A stretch of DNA of 15,422 nt, from contig JAYVJL010000129.1 of assembly GCA_043769295.1 (NCBI GenBank), positions 1 through 15,422 on the forward strand, written 5' to 3'. Below the pieces are notes generated by a model, which made no database searches, was not told where the DNA came from, and saw only the letters and a program-made list of their open reading frames with translations. Both the position numbers and the translations under genes were made by a program. Positions 12,708 through 15,422 of this stretch are shown one piece after another. This stretch comes from Aalborgiella sp043769295 (GTDB lineage Bacteria; Pseudomonadota; Gammaproteobacteria; Burkholderiales; Burkholderiaceae_C). Positions within the stretch are counted from its first letter, which is position 1. Each line of letters starts with the position of its first letter.

Positions 12708-14240
12708 TTAGAGCGGGATATTTCCATGCTTACGCCACGGATTCTCAAGCTTCTTGTCTTTCAACATCACCAAACTGCGGCAAATGCGCTTGCGGGTTTC
12801 GTGGGGCAGGATCACATCGTCGATAAAGCCGCGTGCGCCGGCGACGAAGGGGTTGGCGAAACGGGCTTTGTATTCGGCTTCCTTGGCCGCCAGTTTGGCG
12901 GGGTCGCCTTTGTCTTCGCGGAAGATGATCTCGACCGCGCCTTTGGCACCCATCACCGCGATTTCGGCGTTGGGCCAGGCAAAGTTGACGTCGCCACGCA
13001 GATGTTTGGAGGCCATCACGTCATAGGCGCCGCCGTAGGCTTTGCGGGTGATGACCGTGATTTTTGGCACGGTGCATTCGGCGTAGGCGTAAAGCAATTT
13101 CGCGCCATGCTTGATGATGCCGCCAAACTCTTGCGAGGTGCCGGGCATGAAGCCGGGCACATCCACAAAGGTGACGACCGGGATGTTGAAACAATCGCAA
13201 AAGCGCACAAAACGTGCCGCTTTGATGGAGGATTTGATGTCCAGGCAACCCGCCAACACCAGCGGCTGGTTCGCCACGATACCGATGGTCTGGCCGTCCA
13301 TACGCGCAAAGCCGATGATGATGTTTTTGGCGTATTCGGGCTGGATTTCAAAAAAGTCGCCATCGTCTACGGTTTTGACAATCAGCTCTTTCATGTCGTA
13401 GGCTTTGTTGGCGTTGTCAGGTACCAGTGTGTCCAAGCTCATGTCTAGGCGCTCGGCCGGGTCGCCGCTCTTGCGCACGGGCGCTTTTTCGCGATTCGAC
13501 AGCGGCAGGTAGTTGTACAGGCGACGCAACATCAGGAGGGCTTCAACGTCGTTGTCAAAAGCCAGGTCGGCCACGCCGCTCTTGGTGGTGTGGGTGATGG
13601 CACCGCCGAGTTCTTCAGCCGTGACTTCTTCGTGCGTCACGGTTTTGACCACTTCGGGGCCGGTAACGAACATGTAGGACGAGTCTTTGACCATGAAAAT
13701 GAAGTCGGTCATGGCGGGTGAATATACCGCGCCGCCTGCCGAGGGCCCCATGATCATGCTGATCTGCGGAATCACGCCGCTGGCCATGACGTTGCGCTGA
13801 AACACGTCGGCGTAGCCACCCAGTGACGCCACGCCTTCCTGAATCCGCGCACCGCCCGAGTCGTTCAGGCCGATGACCGGCGCGCCGACCTTCATGGCCT
13901 GATCCATCACTTTGCAGATTTTCTCGGCATGGGCTTCGCTCAATGCGCCGCCAAACACGGTGAAATCCTGGCTGAACACAAACACCAAGCGCCCATTGAT
14001 CATGCCGTAGCCGGTGACCACACCGTCGCCGGGGATTTTGGTGTCTTCCATGCCAAAGTCCACGCAACGGTGTTCGACAAACATGTCCCATTCTTCAAAC
14101 GTGCCCGCGTCCAGCAGCACCTCAAGGCGTTCACGCGCGGTGAGTTTGCCTTTTTTGTGCTGCGTTGCGATGCGTTTTTCACCACCGCCCAGGCGGGCGA
14201 GTTCGCGTTTGGATTCGAGTTGTTTGAGGATGTCTTGCAT
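12708..14240 (-). CDS. pccB: propionyl-CoA carboxylase beta subunit (carboxyltransferase)
   Basis: A 510-residue carboxyltransferase subunit of normal length that moves CO2 from biotin on PccA to propionyl-CoA. Family marks: KKGKLTARERLEVLLD near the start, GGARIQEGVASLGGYADVF, MGPSAGGAVYSPAMTDF with the Gly-Gly oxyanion hole of the N-domain, DVPGFMPGTSQEFGGIIKHG and ITRKAYGGAYDVMASKHLRG in the C-domain, and a C-terminus with NPWRKHGNIPL. The start MQDILKQLESKRE is the usual one, though only AAAAGAC stands in the ribosome-site position. It follows meaB after 103 AT-rich bases holding a 49-bp element. The NTPase gene starts 26 bases beyond its stop, where pccA would be expected. Confidence 0.96.
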   Translation of the reverse strand: MQDILKQLESKRELARLGGGEKRIATQHKKGKLTARERLEVLLDAGTFEEWDMFVEHRCVDFGMEDTKIPGDGVVTGYGMINGRLVFVFSQDFTVFGGALSEAHAEKICKVMDQAMKVGAPVIGLNDSGGARIQEGVASLGGYADVFQRNVMASGVIPQISMIMGPSAGGAVYSPAMTDFIFMVKDSSYMFVTGPEVVKTVTHEEVTAEELGGAITHTTKSGVADLAFDNDVEALLMLRRLYNYLPLSNREKAPVRKSGDPAERLDMSLDTLVPDNANKAYDMKELIVKTVDDGDFFEIQPEYAKNIIIGFARMDGQTIGIVANQPLVLAGCLDIKSSIKAARFVRFCDCFNIPVVTFVDVPGFMPGTSQEFGGIIKHGAKLLYAYAECTVPKITVITRKAYGGAYDVMASKHLRGDVNFAWPNAEIAVMGAKGAVEIIFREDKGDPAKLAAKEAEYKARFANPFVAGARGFIDDVILPHETRKRICRSLVMLKDKKLENPWRKHGNIPL

Positions 14241-14260
14241 GGTTTGTCTTTTTTGAAATA

Positions 14261-14289
14261 TAAGATTTAAGATTTAAAAACTAAGATTT
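14261..14289. repeat. short direct repeats upstream of pccB
   Basis: TAAGATTT occurs three times (14261-14268, 14268-14275, 14282-14289) in the AT-rich meaB-pccB spacer. This may be a binding site or simply slippage in AT-rich DNA. Confidence 0.4.
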
Positions 14290-14303
14290 GTCGTTGAATA
14301 TTT

Positions 14304-14352
14304 ACTATTATTTTGATAGCTTCTCAGGCAATAAATACGCCGGCTAAGTGCC
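14304..14352 (+). repeat. 49-bp dispersed element, copy 3
   Basis: ACTAT, 7 bases, ATAGC, 12 bases including AGGCA, then AAATACGCCGGCTA and AGTGCC. Against copy 2 the order and spacing are identical. Its right end overlaps meaB: the last codons GGC ACT and the TAG stop of meaB come from the element. Confidence 0.75.
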
Positions 14353-15357
14353 AATTTGACCCGTATTTAAGAGGTTTCTGGCCGCTGTAGACGCCGCTAC
14401 CCGCCCTTCGGACACGTCTTTGAGCAACTGCGGCAACAAGGCCTGCACCTGCGGATTTTGCTTGAATTGCAGCTTCAAACCCGCGTCAATCCGCTCCCAC
14501 ATCCACGCCAACGACTGCGTTTTGCGCCGCTCTGCCAACTTGCCATTGGCCGTTTGCAAGGCTTTAAAGTCGTTCACCGCAGCCCAAAAAGCATCCACAC
14601 CTTGGCCGCTCAAAGCACTCAGTAGCAACGCTTTAGGGTGCCAATTCAGCTCTGAATAACCGCCAAACATGCCTAACAGCTGCATGGCGGCGGTGATTTG
14701 CAGCCGCGCCCTTTCACTGGCCAACGGGTCGATATCGCTTTTGTTGATCAGCACCAGATCGGCCAGCTCCATCACGCCCTTTTTGATGGCCTGCAAATCA
14801 TCACCTGCGTTGGGCAACTGCATCAGCACGAACATGTCGGTCATGCCCGCCACAGCGGTCTCGGCCTGGCCGACACCGACAGTTTCCACAATCACAATGT
14901 CGTACCCCGCCGCCTCGCACACCAGCATGGCTTCGCGGGTTTTCTCCGCCACACCGCCCAGGGTGCCGCTGCTCGGGCTAGGTCGGATGTAGGCGCGCTG
15001 GTCGACGGATAACCTTTCCATCCGTGTCTTGTCGCCCAAAATCGAGCCGCCCGAAACGGTGGAGGATGGGTCAATCGTCAACACAGCGACGCGATGGCCG
15101 AGTTCAATCAAATACAAACCCAGCGCTTCAATAACCGTCGATTTGCCCACGCCCGGCACACCGCTGAGACCCAGACGCAGCGATTTGCCAGTGTGCGGCA
15201 GCAGCGCAGTCAACAATTCATCCGCCTGCGCGCGGTGGACGGCGCGGGTGGATTCGAGCAAGGTGATGGCTTTGGCGATGGCGCGGCGTTGGGCGAGGGA
15301 GTGCCCTACCGTGGCCATCGGCCGCACGATGCCATCAAATAACGATGTTGGGGTCAC
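14344..15357 (-). CDS. meaB: MeaB/ArgK GTPase, chaperone of methylmalonyl-CoA mutase
   Basis: A 337-residue G3E-type P-loop GTPase that protects and reloads cobalamin-dependent methylmalonyl-CoA mutase. Visible: Walker A GVPGVGKST (residues 66-74), IDPSSTVSGGSILGDKTRM, the Walker B/switch segment DIVIVETVGVGQAETAVAG and the guanine-specificity motif NKSD. The start is a GTG at 15357 that overlaps the mutase stop as GTGA, with AAGG a few bases upstream; a later in-frame ATG lacks a ribosome site. The gene is downstream of and coupled to the mutase, as is common. The last two residues and stop fall in a 49-bp dispersed element, so the native C-terminus may have been altered slightly. Confidence 0.95.
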   Translation of the reverse strand: MTPTSLFDGIVRPMATVGHSLAQRRAIAKAITLLESTRAVHRAQADELLTALLPHTGKSLRLGLSGVPGVGKSTVIEALGLYLIELGHRVAVLTIDPSSTVSGGSILGDKTRMERLSVDQRAYIRPSPSSGTLGGVAEKTREAMLVCEAAGYDIVIVETVGVGQAETAVAGMTDMFVLMQLPNAGDDLQAIKKGVMELADLVLINKSDIDPLASERARLQITAAMQLLGMFGGYSELNWHPKALLLSALSGQGVDAFWAAVNDFKALQTANGKLAERRKTQSLAWMWERIDAGLKLQFKQNPQVQALLPQLLKDVSEGRVAASTAARNLLNTGQIGT

Positions 15358-15422
15358 CCAATTGCCTTGATAGATTTAGTAATCTGCAACAACACATCCC
15401 GCGCACTCACCGGAATCGGCGT
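15354..15422 (-). CDS. scpA: methylmalonyl-CoA mutase, extreme C-terminus
   Basis: The last 22 codons of a minus-strand gene that continues beyond the right edge. The frame reads TPIPVSARDVLLQITKSIKA then I-G and TGA, which matches the end of the B12-binding domain of methylmalonyl-CoA mutase (family pattern T-x-I/V-P-x-A/S-A-x-D-V-L). Four bases are shared with meaB. The mutase converts (R)-methylmalonyl-CoA to succinyl-CoA. The call depends on a short stretch plus the meaB-pccB-pccA context; the related isobutyryl- or ethylmalonyl-CoA mutases cannot be excluded from this fragment. Confidence 0.75.
   Translation of the reverse strand, partial: TPIPVSARDVLLQITKSIKAIG

Noticed and set aside
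12726..13448. 240-codon plus-strand ORF inside pccB
   Set aside because: Antisense shadow of the carboxyltransferase gene.

Overview
The window looks like chromosomal DNA of a beta-proteobacterium, most likely a Comamonadaceae (Rhodoferax/Polaromonas-like) bacterium. That rests on the protein families present, on a polyhydroxybutyrate (PHB) and methylmalonyl-CoA lifestyle, and on high G+C coding DNA alternating with short AT-rich spacers. The taxonomic call is an inference from family resemblance, not from a search.

Left part (1-4498): a loose set of accessory and housekeeping genes. On the plus strand are the end of a DUF899 thioredoxin-like gene, a DUF4440/SnoaL-like gene and a tiny overlapping ORF. 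On the minus strand are a 52-residue Pro/Asp-rich protein, a VOC-fold protein, an AHSA1/SRPBCC protein, an exported-type minimal ATP-dependent DNA ligase (LigE type) and a YgiD-like 4,5-DOPA extradiol dioxygenase with an N-terminal export-like extension.

Middle part (4499-7163, plus strand): an intracellular PHB depolymerase (PhaZ) with an unusual 107-residue Lys/Pro/Ala/Val-rich tail, a stand-alone RnfB-like polyferredoxin, and a LysE-family exporter cut off after about 87 residues.

Right part (7200-15422, all minus strand): the propionyl-CoA to succinyl-CoA pathway, read right to left as methylmalonyl-CoA mutase (C-terminus only, at the window edge), MeaB GTPase, PccB, PccA, a small cupin and a VOC protein that is probably the methylmalonyl-CoA epimerase. 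Genes overlap by 4 bases at mutase/meaB (GTGA) and cupin/VOC (ATGA), as expected of one transcription unit. This operon is interrupted between pccB and pccA by a 2.6-kb AT-rich, co-directional two-gene island: a 715-residue AAA+/STAND-like P-loop NTPase with a probable winged-helix region, and a 135-residue membrane-anchored protein. I recognise no named system in this pair, and it is the best candidate for undescribed biology here. A role in phage defence is only a guess from its composition and architecture.

A second signal unexplained by the genes is a 49-base dispersed element present in four copies (1409-1457, 3480-3528, 6744-6792, 14304-14352). One lies in frame inside the RnfB-like gene and one supplies the last two codons and the stop of meaB.
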